DNA of 64,000 bases from Mycolicibacterium bacteremicum (GTDB lineage: Bacteria > Actinomycetota > Actinomycetes > Mycobacteriales > Mycobacteriaceae): positions 1 through 64,000 of the forward strand of contig NZ_CALUAE010000027.1 in the NCBI RefSeq assembly GCF_943913955.1, written 5' to 3'. A program made the translations under genes and the position numbers. The notes beneath the pieces were generated by a model. It had not been told where the DNA came from and made no database searches. It saw only the letters and a list, made by a program, of their open reading frames with translations. This document shows positions 32,737 through 41,304 of the stretch, in pieces. The stretch's first letter is position 1; each line of letters begins with the position of its first letter.

Positions 32737-33972
32737 CTATTGGAAGAGCCTGATGGGGTTGACGAAGTCGGCGGTGACCGTCAACAGCATGTAACCGGCC
32801 ACCAGCACGAGAACGACGTAGGTGGCGGGCATCAATTTGAGGTAGTTGACCGGCGCCGCGGCGACCTTGCCGCGCGCCGACCGGATCATATTGCGGATCT
32901 TCTCGTAGACCGCGATCGCGATGTGGCCGCCGTCGAAGGGCAGCAGCGGGATCAGATTGATCGCGCCCAGCACGAAGTTCAACTGGGCCAGGAAGAACCA
33001 GAACGCCACCCACAGCCCGGCATCCACGGTGTCGCCGCCGATGATCGAGGCGCCCACCACCGAGATCGGCGTCTCGGGGTCCCGCTCGCCGCCGCCGATG
33101 GCGTCGACCAGGGCACCGATCTTGGTGGGGATCTTGGCCAGCGCCTTGCCGAGTTCGACGGCAAGGTCACCGGTGAAGGTGAAGGTGGCCGGGATGGCGG
33201 TCAGCGGGTTGTACTGCGTCGGGCCCGGCGGCAGCGCCGCACTCACCCCGATCGCCCCGACGGTGTCGGGGGTCTCGGCGTCGTTGGAGGTGAAGCGCTG
33301 CGTCTGGGCGACGTCGACGACGGTGTACAGCCGCTGACCGTCACGTTCGTAGACCACCTGCACGGGTCCGTCGAGCGCGCGGATCTCGGCCGCCATGTCG
33401 GCGAAGGTCGCGACGTCGGTGTCGCCGACCTTGACGATGGTGTCACCGGGCTGGATACCGGCCAGTGCGGCGGGGCCCGGCCCGGGCTGCGGGCACGGGC
33501 CGTACGGATCCTCGCCACCCTTGGCCACCTGCGGTGCGACACAGGCGGTTTCACCGACGATCGCGGTGGTCGGCGGATGCAGGTTGGGCAGGCCCCAGAT
33601 GATCGCGATGCCGTAGATGAGGACCAGGCCGATGATGAAGTTCATCGCCGGTCCGGCGAAGAGCACCGCGACGCGCTTCCACACCTTCTGCCGGTACATG
33701 GCGTACGGGCGGTCCTCCTCGGCGATCTCGTCCACCGCGGTCATGCCCGCGATATCGCAGAACCCGCCGAGCGGGACGGCTTTCACGCCGTACTCGGTGC
33801 TGCCGAGCTTGTTGGGACGCCGCGTCGACCACACCGTCGGTCCGAAGCCGACGAAGTAGCGGCGCACCTTCATACCGGTGGCGCGCGCCACCCACATGTG
33901 CCCACATTCGTGCAGTGCCACCGAGGCGAGGATGGCCAGTGCGAAGAGCACGATGCCGACCGTGAACATCAT
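32737..33972 (-). CDS. rip1: Site-2 intramembrane metalloprotease Rip1 (RseP family)
   Basis: 411-residue polytopic M50 protease. H21-E-C-G-H25 in the first membrane segment supplies the zinc ligands and PFDGGH in a late segment supplies the Asp. A periplasmic PDZ domain (AALAGIQPGDTIVKVGD onward, about residues 165-235) lies between membrane segments 2 and 3. In M. tuberculosis the orthologue (Rv2869c) cleaves anti-sigma factors, including those of SigK and SigL, which makes the SigK-type promoters a few kilobases away functionally relevant. The start overlaps the dxr stop by four bases. Confidence 0.95.
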   Translation of the reverse strand: MMFTVGIVLFALAILASVALHECGHMWVARATGMKVRRYFVGFGPTVWSTRRPNKLGSTEYGVKAVPLGGFCDIAGMTAVDEIAEEDRPYAMYRQKVWKRVAVLFAGPAMNFIIGLVLIYGIAIIWGLPNLHPPTTAIVGETACVAPQVAKGGEDPYGPCPQPGPGPAALAGIQPGDTIVKVGDTDVATFADMAAEIRALDGPVQVVYERDGQRLYTVVDVAQTQRFTSNDAETPDTVGAIGVSAALPPGPTQYNPLTAIPATFTFTGDLAVELGKALAKIPTKIGALVDAIGGGERDPETPISVVGASIIGGDTVDAGLWVAFWFFLAQLNFVLGAINLIPLLPFDGGHIAIAVYEKIRNMIRSARGKVAAAPVNYLKLMPATYVVLVLVAGYMLLTVTADFVNPIRLFQ

Positions 33973-35123
33973 CGGCTTCCCACTACCTCCCGGTTGATCG
34001 CGCTGCCTGCCCGGTCACGGGCCCAGTCCTGCGCTTCGAGTATCTCTTCCACGGTAGCTGGTTGCGCGGCCCATTGATCTGCGGCGTGCAGCACATCGGC
34101 AACGGTTCGGACAATCGCCGGGAACAGGATCCGGCCGTCGAGGAACGCCGCGGCGGCCTCTTCGTTGGCCGCGTTGTAGACAGCGGTCAGGCTGCCACCG
34201 CGGCGGCCGGCCTCGCGGGCCAGGTCGACGGCCGGGAACACCGAGGCGTCCAGCGGCTCGAAAGTCCAGGTCGACGCGGTGGTCCAGTCGCAGGCCGCGG
34301 CGGCGCCGGGCACCCGGGCCGGCCAGCCCAGGGCCAGCGCGATAGGCAGCTTCATATCCGGTGGACTCGCCTGGGCCAGCGTCGACCCGTCGGTGAAGGT
34401 GACCATCGAGTGCACGATCGACTGCGGATGCACCACGACCTCGATGCGGTCGTAGTCGACGCCGAACAGCAGGTGCGTCTCGATCAGTTCCAGCCCCTTG
34501 TTGACCAGCGTCGCCGAGTTCAAGGTGTTCATCGGCCCCATCGACCAGGTGGGGTGCGCGCCGGCCTGCTCGGGGGTGACGTCCTCCAGCGCGTGGGCCG
34601 ACCAGCCGCGGAACGGGCCGCCCGATGCGGTCAGCACCAGACTGGCGACCTCGTCGGCCGTGCCGCCGCGCAGGCACTGCGCCAGCGCCGAGTGCTCGGA
34701 GTCCACCGGCACGATCTGCCCCGGCGCGGCGGCCGCGAGCGCCAGCGGTCCGCCGGCCACCAGGGACTCCTTGTTGGCCAGCGCCAGCCGGGCGCCGCTG
34801 TGCAGCGCGGCCAGCGTGGGTTTGAGGCCCAGCGCGCCGACGAGCGCGTTGAGCACCACATCGGCCTCGGTGTCCTCGACCAGTCGGGTGGCGGCATCGG
34901 GTCCACGGAAGCGCGCCTCCACGGTCGCGTCCGGGTCGGCGACGGCGATGTTGGTCACGCCGGTCTCGGCGGCCTGCCGGGCCAACAGGTCGGCGTTGGC
35001 GCCGCCGGCGGCCAGTCCGACCACCTCGAAACTGTCCGGGTTCGCGGCGATCACCTCGAGGGCCTGGGTGCCGATCGACCCGGTACTTCCCAGGATCAGC
35101 ACGCGCCGGCGGTCAGAACTCAC
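33969..35123 (-). CDS. dxr: 1-deoxy-D-xylulose 5-phosphate reductoisomerase
   Basis: Second enzyme of the MEP pathway, converting DXP to MEP with NADPH. The 384 residues show the N-terminal LGSTGSIGTQALEVI, LANKESLVAGG, VDSEHSALAQCL (metal-binding acid residues), TASGGPFRG, TWSMGPMNTLNSATLVNKGLE region and VYNAANEEAAAAF. All active-site blocks are intact. GTG 35123 starts translation. It leads the dxr-rip1-ispG run and is divergent from the MPT83-like gene. Confidence 0.97.
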   Translation of the reverse strand: MSSDRRRVLILGSTGSIGTQALEVIAANPDSFEVVGLAAGGANADLLARQAAETGVTNIAVADPDATVEARFRGPDAATRLVEDTEADVVLNALVGALGLKPTLAALHSGARLALANKESLVAGGPLALAAAAPGQIVPVDSEHSALAQCLRGGTADEVASLVLTASGGPFRGWSAHALEDVTPEQAGAHPTWSMGPMNTLNSATLVNKGLELIETHLLFGVDYDRIEVVVHPQSIVHSMVTFTDGSTLAQASPPDMKLPIALALGWPARVPGAAAACDWTTASTWTFEPLDASVFPAVDLAREAGRRGGSLTAVYNAANEEAAAAFLDGRILFPAIVRTVADVLHAADQWAAQPATVEEILEAQDWARDRAGSAINREVVGSR

Positions 35124-35166
35124 CCGACCATTGTGCCCCGCCGATCAGACGAATTCCGTCTCGGAC

Positions 35167-35194
35167 CCATCCGGGTCGGCACGGGCACCGAATA
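35167..35194 (+). promoter_or_regulatory. SigK-type promoter of mpt83
   Basis: CCATCC at 35167-35172 and CGAATA at 35189-35194 are separated by exactly 16 bases. This equals the -35/-10 pair known for the ECF sigma factor SigK, which drives mpt83, mpt70 and dipZ in M. tuberculosis. Transcription would start near 35201, giving a 5' leader of about 53 bases. The sigK/rskA pair is not in this window. Confidence 0.8.
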
Positions 35195-35253
35195 GCCGAT
35201 GTAGGGCCAAACGGGTTGGTACCGGCCACCCGCCAACAAGGAAGTTGAGTCTC

Positions 35254-35934
35254 ATGAGATTGACCCACAATCGGATTGCGTTCGCCGGATTCGCCGCCGT
35301 GGCGGCGCTCGGTCTGTCTGCCTGTTCGGGCGGCAGTGACACCGTCGAGAGCAGTGCCAGTGAAGCCAGTTCATCAGTCTCCTCCATGACCTCGTCGATG
35401 GCGGCTCCCGAGACGAGCACCAGCATGGCCGCCCCGGCCGGCAATCTCATCGGCTCGGGCTGCGCCGCCTACGCCGAGCAGAACCCCGAGGGCCCGGGCT
35501 CGGTGACCGGCATGGCCGCCGATCCGGTGACCGTGGCCGCGTCGAACAACCCGATGCTCAAGACCCTGACCCAGGCGCTGTCGGGCCAGCTGAACCCCAA
35601 CGTGAACCTGGTCGACACCCTCAACGGCGGTGAGTTCACCGTCTTCGCCCCGACCGACGACGCGTTCGCCAAGATCGACGCCGCCACGCTGGAGACCCTG
35701 AAGACCGATTCGGACCTGCTGACCTCGATCCTGACCTACCACGTGGTGCCGGGTCAGGCGAGCCCCGATCAGATCGCGGGTGAGCACACCACCGTGCAGG
35801 GCGCCCCGGTCACCGTGACCGGCGCCGGCAACGACCTCAAGGTCGGCGACGCCGGGCTGGTGTGCGGTGGCGTGCAGACCGCCAACGCCACGGTCTACAT
35901 GATCGACACCGTCCTGATGCCCCCGGCTGCCTGA
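35254..35934 (+). CDS. mpt83: Fasciclin-domain lipoprotein, MPT83-like
   Basis: 226-residue cell-surface lipoprotein. The signal peptide ends in LSAC (lipidated Cys24), followed by a Ser/Thr/Met/Ala-rich tether to about residue 65 and a single fasciclin (FAS1) domain containing the conserved FTVFAPTDDAFAKI and LTYHVVPGQ blocks. Two Cys (GSGCAAY and LVCGGVQ) are placed as in MPT70/MPT83 for a disulfide. The following MPT70-like protein is nearly the same sequence without the lipid anchor. Expression should depend on SigK. In M. tuberculosis the order is mpt83-dipZ-mpt70; here mpt70 comes second. Confidence 0.9.
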   Translation: MRLTHNRIAFAGFAAVAALGLSACSGGSDTVESSASEASSSVSSMTSSMAAPETSTSMAAPAGNLIGSGCAAYAEQNPEGPGSVTGMAADPVTVAASNNPMLKTLTQALSGQLNPNVNLVDTLNGGEFTVFAPTDDAFAKIDAATLETLKTDSDLLTSILTYHVVPGQASPDQIAGEHTTVQGAPVTVTGAGNDLKVGDAGLVCGGVQTANATVYMIDTVLMPPAA

Positions 35935-35952
35935 TTGCGCCGGCGATGAACC

Positions 35953-35990
35953 GGCGAGGCAGCCCGTTCCCCCGACCGGGCTGCCTCGCC
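35953..35990 (+). terminator. Strong hairpin between mpt83 and mpt70
   Basis: A perfect 14-bp stem (GGCGAGGCAGCCCG at 35953-35966 paired with 35977-35990) encloses a 10-base loop and begins 18 bases after the mpt83 stop. No U-tract follows. It probably acts as a terminator or as a 3' stabilising structure. Confidence 0.75.
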
Positions 35991-36062
35991 CCCATCGGAC
36001 GGCACCGCCGTCCCGCTCCCCCATACGAAACGTGAAGACGACCAAGTAAAAGGATTTGATCG

Positions 36063-36674
36063 ATGACTCTCTCGCCCAACACCCGCAAGCTCGCCGGCAT
36101 CGCCTGTACCGCGGCCGCCGCGACCGGCCTCATGTTCGCCTCGACCGGTGTCGCCCAGGCCGCCCCGGTCGGCCCGGGCTGCGCCGCGTACGTCGCCCAG
36201 AACCCGGTCGGACCGGCCTCGGTGACCGGAATGGCCATGGACCCGGTGGCCGTCGCCGCCTCGAACAACCCGATGCTCAAGACCCTCACCCAGGCGGTGT
36301 CGGGCCAGCTGAACCCGAACGTGAACCTGGTCGACACGCTCAACAGCGCGCCGTCGCTGACGGTGTTCGCGCCCACCGATGAGGCATTCGCCAAGATCGA
36401 CCCGGCGACGATCGAGCGCCTCAAGACCGACTCCGCGCTGCTGACCAGCATCCTGACCTACCACGTGGTCGAGGGCCAGGCCAGCCCCGACCAGGTCGTC
36501 GGTGTACACAAGACGATGCAGGGCGCCGATGTCACCGTCACCGCCCCGAACATGATGATGCCGGCCGATCTGAAGGTCAACGACGCCAACGTGGTGTGCG
36601 GCGGCGTGCAGACCGCCAACGCCACCGTCTACCTCGTCGACACGGTGCTGATGCCCCCGATGCCCCCGATGTGA
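36063..36674 (+). CDS. mpt70: Secreted fasciclin-domain protein, MPT70-like
   Basis: 203-residue secreted protein with a signal peptide cleaved after AQA (about residue 33) and one FAS1 domain (LTVFAPTDEAFAKI, LTYHVVEGQ). It shares most of its mature sequence with the preceding MPT83-like lipoprotein but has no lipobox, so it should be released into the envelope or medium. A Met/Pro-rich tail (PPMPPM) ends the protein. AAAGGA lies upstream of ATG 36063. Hairpins flank it on both sides, so it may be its own transcription unit, but no SigK motif with correct spacing is found in front of it. Confidence 0.9.
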   Translation: MTLSPNTRKLAGIACTAAAATGLMFASTGVAQAAPVGPGCAAYVAQNPVGPASVTGMAMDPVAVAASNNPMLKTLTQAVSGQLNPNVNLVDTLNSAPSLTVFAPTDEAFAKIDPATIERLKTDSALLTSILTYHVVEGQASPDQVVGVHKTMQGADVTVTAPNMMMPADLKVNDANVVCGGVQTANATVYLVDTVLMPPMPPM

Positions 36675-36688
36675 TCTCGGTGATCGCG

Positions 36689-36720
36689 ATCAGCCCGGCC
36701 GGTCCCCCGGCGGGGCTGAT
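36689..36720 (+). terminator. Hairpin terminator after mpt70
   Basis: Arms at 36689-36702 and 36707-36720 pair over 14 positions with one mismatch around a four-base loop, starting 15 bases after the mpt70 stop. It sits immediately upstream of the dipZ promoter and would insulate dipZ from mpt70 transcription. Confidence 0.65.
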
Positions 36721-36731
36721 GTGCGTTCGAG

Positions 36732-36759
36732 CCATCCAAATGCGTTGCGGTGACGAATG
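36732..36759 (+). promoter_or_regulatory. SigK-type promoter of dipZ
   Basis: CCATCC at 36732-36737 and CGAATG at 36754-36759 with a 16-base spacer match the SigK -35/-10 pair found before mpt83 with one base change. The -10 overlaps the first possible ATG of dipZ (36757), so the usable start is the second ATG at 36766, which falls where transcription should begin: a leaderless mRNA. Confidence 0.72.
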
Positions 36760-36765
36760 ACTCAT

Positions 36766-38550
36766 ATGGCCACACTCATCGCAATCGGCTTCCTCGGTGG
36801 CCTGATCACCGGTATCTCGCCGTGCATCCTGCCGGTGCTGCCGGTCATCTTCTTCTCCGGCACCACCGGCGGCACCGGCAGCGGCGGTGAACCTGCCGGC
36901 TCGGCCGGCTCCGGTGGAATTGCCGGCTCGGCCGGCTCCGGCGCTGTGGCGACCCAGGCCCCCGCCCGGGCGGCCCTGTCCTCGCGGCTGCGGCCCTACC
37001 TGGTGATCGCCGGCCTGGTGCTGAGCTTCAGCCTGGTCACACTGGTCGGTTCGGCCCTGCTGTCGCTGCTGCACCTGCCCCAGGACACCATTCGCTGGGT
37101 GGCGCTGGTGGCCCTGGTGGCAATCGGGCTCGGGCTGATCTTCCCGCAGTTCGAGGCGTTGTTGGAGAAGCCGTTCTCGAAACTGCCGCAGAAGCAGTTC
37201 GGTTCCGGTAACAGTGGTTTCGGCCTCGGATTGACGTTGGGCGTGCTCTACGTGCCGTGTGCCGGCCCGGTGCTCGCCGCGATCGTCGTCGCCGGCGCCA
37301 CCGGCAGCATCGGCGCCGACACCGTCGCCCTGACGCTGTCCTTCGCCATCGGCGCCGCGCTGCCCCTGCTGTTCTTCGCCCTGGCCGGACGCCGCGTCGC
37401 CGAGCGGGTCGCGGCCTTCCGGCGACGGCAGCGCACGATCCGCGTCATCGCCGGGGTGGTCACCATCGGCCTGGCCGTCGCGCTGGTGTTCAACCTGCCC
37501 GCGGTGCTGCAACGCGCCATCCCCGACTACACCGGCGCCCTGCAGGAGCAGGTGGGCGGTGAGGAACAGCTGCGCGAACAGCTCAATTTGGGTGGCCTGG
37601 TCAACGAGCAGAATGCCGAGCTCTCCAACTGCACCAACGGCGCACCCGAATTGGAGAGTTGCGGTACCGCACCGGATCTCAAGGGCATCACCAAATGGCT
37701 CAACACCCCGGACAACGCACCGATCGATCTGAAGTCGTTGCGCGGCAAGGTGGTTCTGATCGACTTCTGGGCCTACTCCTGCATCAACTGCCAACGCTCC
37801 ATACCGCACCTGGTCGATTGGTATGCGGCCTACCGGGATCGCGGCCTGGAGGTCATCGGGGTGCACACCCCCGAATACGCCTTCGAGAAGGAGGAGGCCA
37901 ATGTCGTCAGCGGCGCCGCCGATCTGGGCATCACCTATCCGGTGGCGATGGACAACAACTTCTCCACCTGGACCAACTACCGCAACCGCTACTGGCCTGC
38001 GCACTACCTCATCGACAAGCAGGGCGTGGTACGTCACATCAAATTCGGCGAGGGTGACTACGCCACCACCGAGAAGTTGATCCGCCAACTTCTCTCCGAC
38101 GGTGACGACAGCGCCCTACCGGCGGCCACCGAACGCTCCGATGACACCCCGACCGCGCCCACCACCCCGGAGACCTACTTCAGCGTCGGCAAGGTGGTCA
38201 ACTACGGCGGCACCGGCGTGTACGACGAGGGCACCCACACCTTCGACTTCCCCGGCCAACTCGCCGCGGACCACTTCGCCCTGCGCGGACCGTGGGCGCT
38301 GGACTACCAGGGCATCACCGCGCAGTCCGGCGATGCCGCGATCCGGCTGAACTACCGCGCGCGCAACGTCTACCTGGTCGTCGGCGGCAACGGCACGGTG
38401 CGGGTCACCCGCGACGGCGTCACCCGCGAGTTGGCGGTCAGCGGCCCACCGAACATGCGCCAGATCGTCGCCGACGACACCGACGGCTCCGGCACCCTGG
38501 AGGTCACCCTGGACAAGGGACTGCAGGCGTATTCGTTCACCTACGGCTGA
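36766..38550 (+). CDS. dipZ: CcdA-thioredoxin fusion, cytochrome c biogenesis/disulfide protein DipZ
   Basis: About 594-residue membrane protein moving reducing power to the extracytoplasmic side. The N-terminal CcdA part has conserved Cys in ISPCILPV (Cys20) and VLYVPCAGPV with about six membrane segments, interrupted by a Gly/Ser/Ala repeat loop near residues 35-60. A TlpA/thioredoxin domain with W-A-Y-S-C-I-N-C (CxxC near residue 340) follows, then a C-terminal beta-sandwich typical of mycobacterial DipZ (about 470-594). ATG 36766 is preferred over ATG 36757, because the SigK -10 element covers the latter. It may service disulfides of MPT70/MPT83. Confidence 0.92.
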   Translation: MATLIAIGFLGGLITGISPCILPVLPVIFFSGTTGGTGSGGEPAGSAGSGGIAGSAGSGAVATQAPARAALSSRLRPYLVIAGLVLSFSLVTLVGSALLSLLHLPQDTIRWVALVALVAIGLGLIFPQFEALLEKPFSKLPQKQFGSGNSGFGLGLTLGVLYVPCAGPVLAAIVVAGATGSIGADTVALTLSFAIGAALPLLFFALAGRRVAERVAAFRRRQRTIRVIAGVVTIGLAVALVFNLPAVLQRAIPDYTGALQEQVGGEEQLREQLNLGGLVNEQNAELSNCTNGAPELESCGTAPDLKGITKWLNTPDNAPIDLKSLRGKVVLIDFWAYSCINCQRSIPHLVDWYAAYRDRGLEVIGVHTPEYAFEKEEANVVSGAADLGITYPVAMDNNFSTWTNYRNRYWPAHYLIDKQGVVRHIKFGEGDYATTEKLIRQLLSDGDDSALPAATERSDDTPTAPTTPETYFSVGKVVNYGGTGVYDEGTHTFDFPGQLAADHFALRGPWALDYQGITAQSGDAAIRLNYRARNVYLVVGGNGTVRVTRDGVTRELAVSGPPNMRQIVADDTDGSGTLEVTLDKGLQAYSFTYG

Positions 38551-38551
38551 G

Positions 38552-39397
38552 TCACCGGAACCGGCTGATCACCTTGTCCGCGAACCGCATCGTCGCATCG
38601 CGGCGGTCGTCGGCCACGGCCCACGGGGCGACCATCACCGCGGTGATGCCGGCCTCCTCGGCGCGCTGGTACAGCTCGACCGAGGGCGGATCCAGCAGTG
38701 CCAGCAGCACCTCGAAGGGCTGCTCGGCGCGGCCGTATTCGCGGCGCAGTGCCGACAACCGATCGACATGGCGCACCGCCTCGTCCAACACGTAGGCGGT
38801 CCCGACCCAGCCATCGCACAACCGGGCGGCCCGGCGCAGCGCGGCCTCGGATTCGCCGCCGCACAGGATCGGCACCGGACCGGGCGGGTGGGGTTCGAGC
38901 ATCATCTCGGGCACCCGGTAGTGCTCACCGGCCCAGGACACCCAGCCGCCCTGCCACAGTGCGCGCAGGGCCGGGATCATCTCGTCGAGCCGCTTACCGC
39001 GGGTGCCGAAATCCTGGCCCATCAACTCGAATTCCTCGCGCATCCAGCCGACGCCGACACCGAGGGACACCCGGCCACCGGAGACCTCGGCGGCCGTCGC
39101 GACCACCTTGGCGACCTCGACCAGCGGCCGTGACGGCGCCACGTAGACGGCGTTGGAGAAGCGCAGCGTCCTCGTCAGGGCGGCCATCGCGCCGATCATC
39201 ACCCAGGAGTCCGGCCACGCCGTCTCCGGCGCCCAGCCGGGCGTGCCGCTCTCGGACGGATACCGCGAGGTCAGCGTCCGCGGGTAGATCATGTGATCGG
39301 CGCAGATCACGCCGTCGAAGCCGGCCTCGTCGAGGATCTGGGCGAGCTGCAGCGCCTCGGCGGCCGACATGAACGGCGTACCGCTCCAGAACTGCAC
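38552..39397 (-). CDS. LLM-class F420-dependent oxidoreductase
   Basis: 281-residue luciferase-like monooxygenase family protein with a TIM-barrel pattern: LAQILDEAGFDGVICADHM, VMIGAMAALTRTLRFSNAVYVAPSR, GGRVSLGVGVGWMREEFELMG and PILCGGESEAALRRAARLCDGW. Mycobacterial members generally use F420 instead of FMN. GTG 39397 is the start, overlapping no gene but only one base from the permease stop, so it is co-transcribed with the amino-acid permease. It is convergent with dipZ. The substrate is unknown. Confidence 0.85.
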   Translation of the reverse strand: MQFWSGTPFMSAAEALQLAQILDEAGFDGVICADHMIYPRTLTSRYPSESGTPGWAPETAWPDSWVMIGAMAALTRTLRFSNAVYVAPSRPLVEVAKVVATAAEVSGGRVSLGVGVGWMREEFELMGQDFGTRGKRLDEMIPALRALWQGGWVSWAGEHYRVPEMMLEPHPPGPVPILCGGESEAALRRAARLCDGWVGTAYVLDEAVRHVDRLSALRREYGRAEQPFEVLLALLDPPSVELYQRAEEAGITAVMVAPWAVADDRRDATMRFADKVISRFR

Positions 39398-39398
39398 G

Positions 39399-40877
39399 TC
39401 AGATCTTCCCGTCGAGCGCCTGTCGTTTGCCCAGCAGCGAATGCCGACGGCCGTAGAGGAAATAGATCAGAACGCCGAGGGCCATCCAGACGATGAACCT
39501 GATCCAGGTCAACGCCGTCAGATTCAGCATCAGCCACAGGCAGGCGATGATCGAGGCGATCGGCAGCAGCGGCACCCACGGCACCCGGAACCCGCGCTCG
39601 AGATCCGGGCGGCTGCGCCGCAACACGATGACACCGGCCGAGACGAGCACGAACGCGAACAGGGTGCCGACGTTCACCATCTCTTCGAGCCGGTTGACCG
39701 GGAACAGCGAGGCGGCCAGCGCGACCAGGACGGCGACCACCACGGTGATGCGGACCGGTGTGCCGCGGGTTCCGGTGCGGGCCAGCGACCGCGGCAGCAG
39801 CGCATCCCGCGACATCGCGAACAGCACCCGTGAGAGCCCCAGCATCAGCACCATCACCACGGTGGTCAGCCCGGCCAGCGCGCCGATCGAGATGACCTTG
39901 GCGGCCCAGCCCACGCCGTTGAGTTCGAAGGCGGTGGCCAGGTTGGGATGTCCCGCGCCGGCCTCCTTCATGTCCAGATACGACGCCATCCCGGAGAGCA
40001 CGACCGCGACCGCGACGTAGAGCACCGTGACGATCGCCAGCGACGCCAGGATGCCCTTGGCGACATCGCGCTGCGGATTCTTGGTCTCCTCCGCCGTGGT
40101 GGCCACCACGTCGAAGCCGATGAACGCGAAGAAGACGATCGAGGCCCCGGCCAGCAGGCCGTAGATGCCGTAGTGGCTGCCCGCGGCCCCGGTCAGCAGC
40201 GAGAACAGGGACTGGTTGACCCCCGACCCGCTCGCCTCGCCGGATTCGGCCGGCGGGACGAACGGGGTGTAGTTGGCGACCTTGATGTAGAAGGCACCGA
40301 CGATGACGACCAGCAGCACCACCGACACCTTGATGGCGGTGATGACGAGACTGAAGTGCGAGGACAGCTTGGTGCCCAGCGCCAGCAGCACCGCGACGGT
40401 GCCGACGATCAGCAGGGCGCCCCAGTCGAAGTCCAGCGGGCCCAGTTCGACCACCCCGCCGGAGAATCCGAACACCGTGCCCAGATAGCTCGACCAGCCC
40501 TTGGCCACGACCGCGGCGCCGACGGCGAACTCCAGGATCAGATCCCAGCCGATGATCCAGGCGACGAACTCACCGAAGGTGGCGTAGGAGAACGTGTAGG
40601 CGCTGCCGGCCACCGGGACCGTGGAGGCGAACTCGGCGTAGCAGAGCGCGGCCAACCCGCAGGTGACGGCGGCCAGGAGGAACGACACCGAGATCGCGGG
40701 CCCGGTGATGTTGGCCGCGGTCGAGGCGGTGACGGTGAAGATGCCCGCGCCGACGACGACCGATACGCCGAACACCGTCAGGTCCCACCACGTCAGGTCC
40801 TTGCGCAGCCGGGTGCCCGGTTCATCGGTGTCGGCGATGGACTGCTCTACAGATTTCCTGCGCAAACGTTCGGTCAC
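39399..40877 (-). CDS. APC-family amino-acid permease (cationic amino-acid transporter type)
   Basis: 492-residue integral membrane transporter with about 12 membrane segments. The first segment carries the substrate-binding signature VVVGAGIFTVTAS, and the GIYGLLAGASIVFFAFIGFDVVATTAEETKNPQRD block (segment 6 and following loop) is typical for the CAT/YhdG subgroup that carries arginine, lysine or polyamines. GTG 40877 is the start. It is the upstream partner of the LLM oxidoreductase. A specific substrate cannot be set from sequence alone. Confidence 0.88.
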   Translation of the reverse strand: MTERLRRKSVEQSIADTDEPGTRLRKDLTWWDLTVFGVSVVVGAGIFTVTASTAANITGPAISVSFLLAAVTCGLAALCYAEFASTVPVAGSAYTFSYATFGEFVAWIIGWDLILEFAVGAAVVAKGWSSYLGTVFGFSGGVVELGPLDFDWGALLIVGTVAVLLALGTKLSSHFSLVITAIKVSVVLLVVIVGAFYIKVANYTPFVPPAESGEASGSGVNQSLFSLLTGAAGSHYGIYGLLAGASIVFFAFIGFDVVATTAEETKNPQRDVAKGILASLAIVTVLYVAVAVVLSGMASYLDMKEAGAGHPNLATAFELNGVGWAAKVISIGALAGLTTVVMVLMLGLSRVLFAMSRDALLPRSLARTGTRGTPVRITVVVAVLVALAASLFPVNRLEEMVNVGTLFAFVLVSAGVIVLRRSRPDLERGFRVPWVPLLPIASIIACLWLMLNLTALTWIRFIVWMALGVLIYFLYGRRHSLLGKRQALDGKI

Positions 40878-40988
40878 GCTGGCAACGTACCCACTACCCG
40901 GCGTTTCCCACGCCCCATCGGGCGGAATCGGAGCCGTGTGCCAGAATGGGCGCAGTCATTCGGGTTCCACCGGACGTGAGGAGAAGGC

Positions 40989-41243
40989 GTGTCCAGCACC
41001 GAGGTCGAACGTCACAACGGCGTCGATACCGAAGATGTGCCCTCGGCGGCCTGGGGCTGGTCGACGGAGAACCCGCGGGTGCTGCACATCATCGGCATCT
41101 TCAGCGCCATCTTCCTGGTGGTCATGACGCACGGCAACCATGTCGGTCACGTCGAGGACGTGTTCCTGATCTTCTTCGCGGTGCTCATCCTCGGCATCGT
41201 GGTGCGCGACTGGATCGCCCGCAGCCGCGGTTGGTACCGCTAG
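40989..41243 (+). CDS. DUF2631 small membrane protein (Rv2876 type)
   Basis: 84-residue membrane protein with two hydrophobic segments (about 32-46 and 58-72) joined by a His-rich loop (MTHGNHVGHVED) and an acidic, Trp-containing N terminus (SAAWGWSTENPRVLHIIG). This matches the DUF2631 family found across mycobacteria. GTG 40989 follows a GAGGAG-type site. It marks the end of the conserved MPT70/DipZ neighbourhood; the accessory catabolic region begins right after it. Function unknown. Confidence 0.8.
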   Translation: MSSTEVERHNGVDTEDVPSAAWGWSTENPRVLHIIGIFSAIFLVVMTHGNHVGHVEDVFLIFFAVLILGIVVRDWIARSRGWYR

Positions 41244-41304
41244 CCCGATCGCTGTACGCGACGTCCCGGAAGCCACGGTTTGCGGGGCGTTTTCGTGTCG
41301 GCGC

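Noticed and set aside
32068..34077. 669-codon rightward frame opposite ispG and rip1
   Set aside because: It spans two real genes and their junction on the other strand, has no recognisable domain and looks like a shadow frame.
35992..36031. SigK promoter for mpt70
   Set aside because: CCATCG and CGAAAC are present but 28 bases apart instead of 16-17, so the pair is not credible.
41244..41304. Attachment site or integrase scar at the left edge of the catabolic region
   Set aside because: No tRNA, integrase or direct repeat matching the right edge near 62880 was found, so the mode of acquisition cannot be stated.
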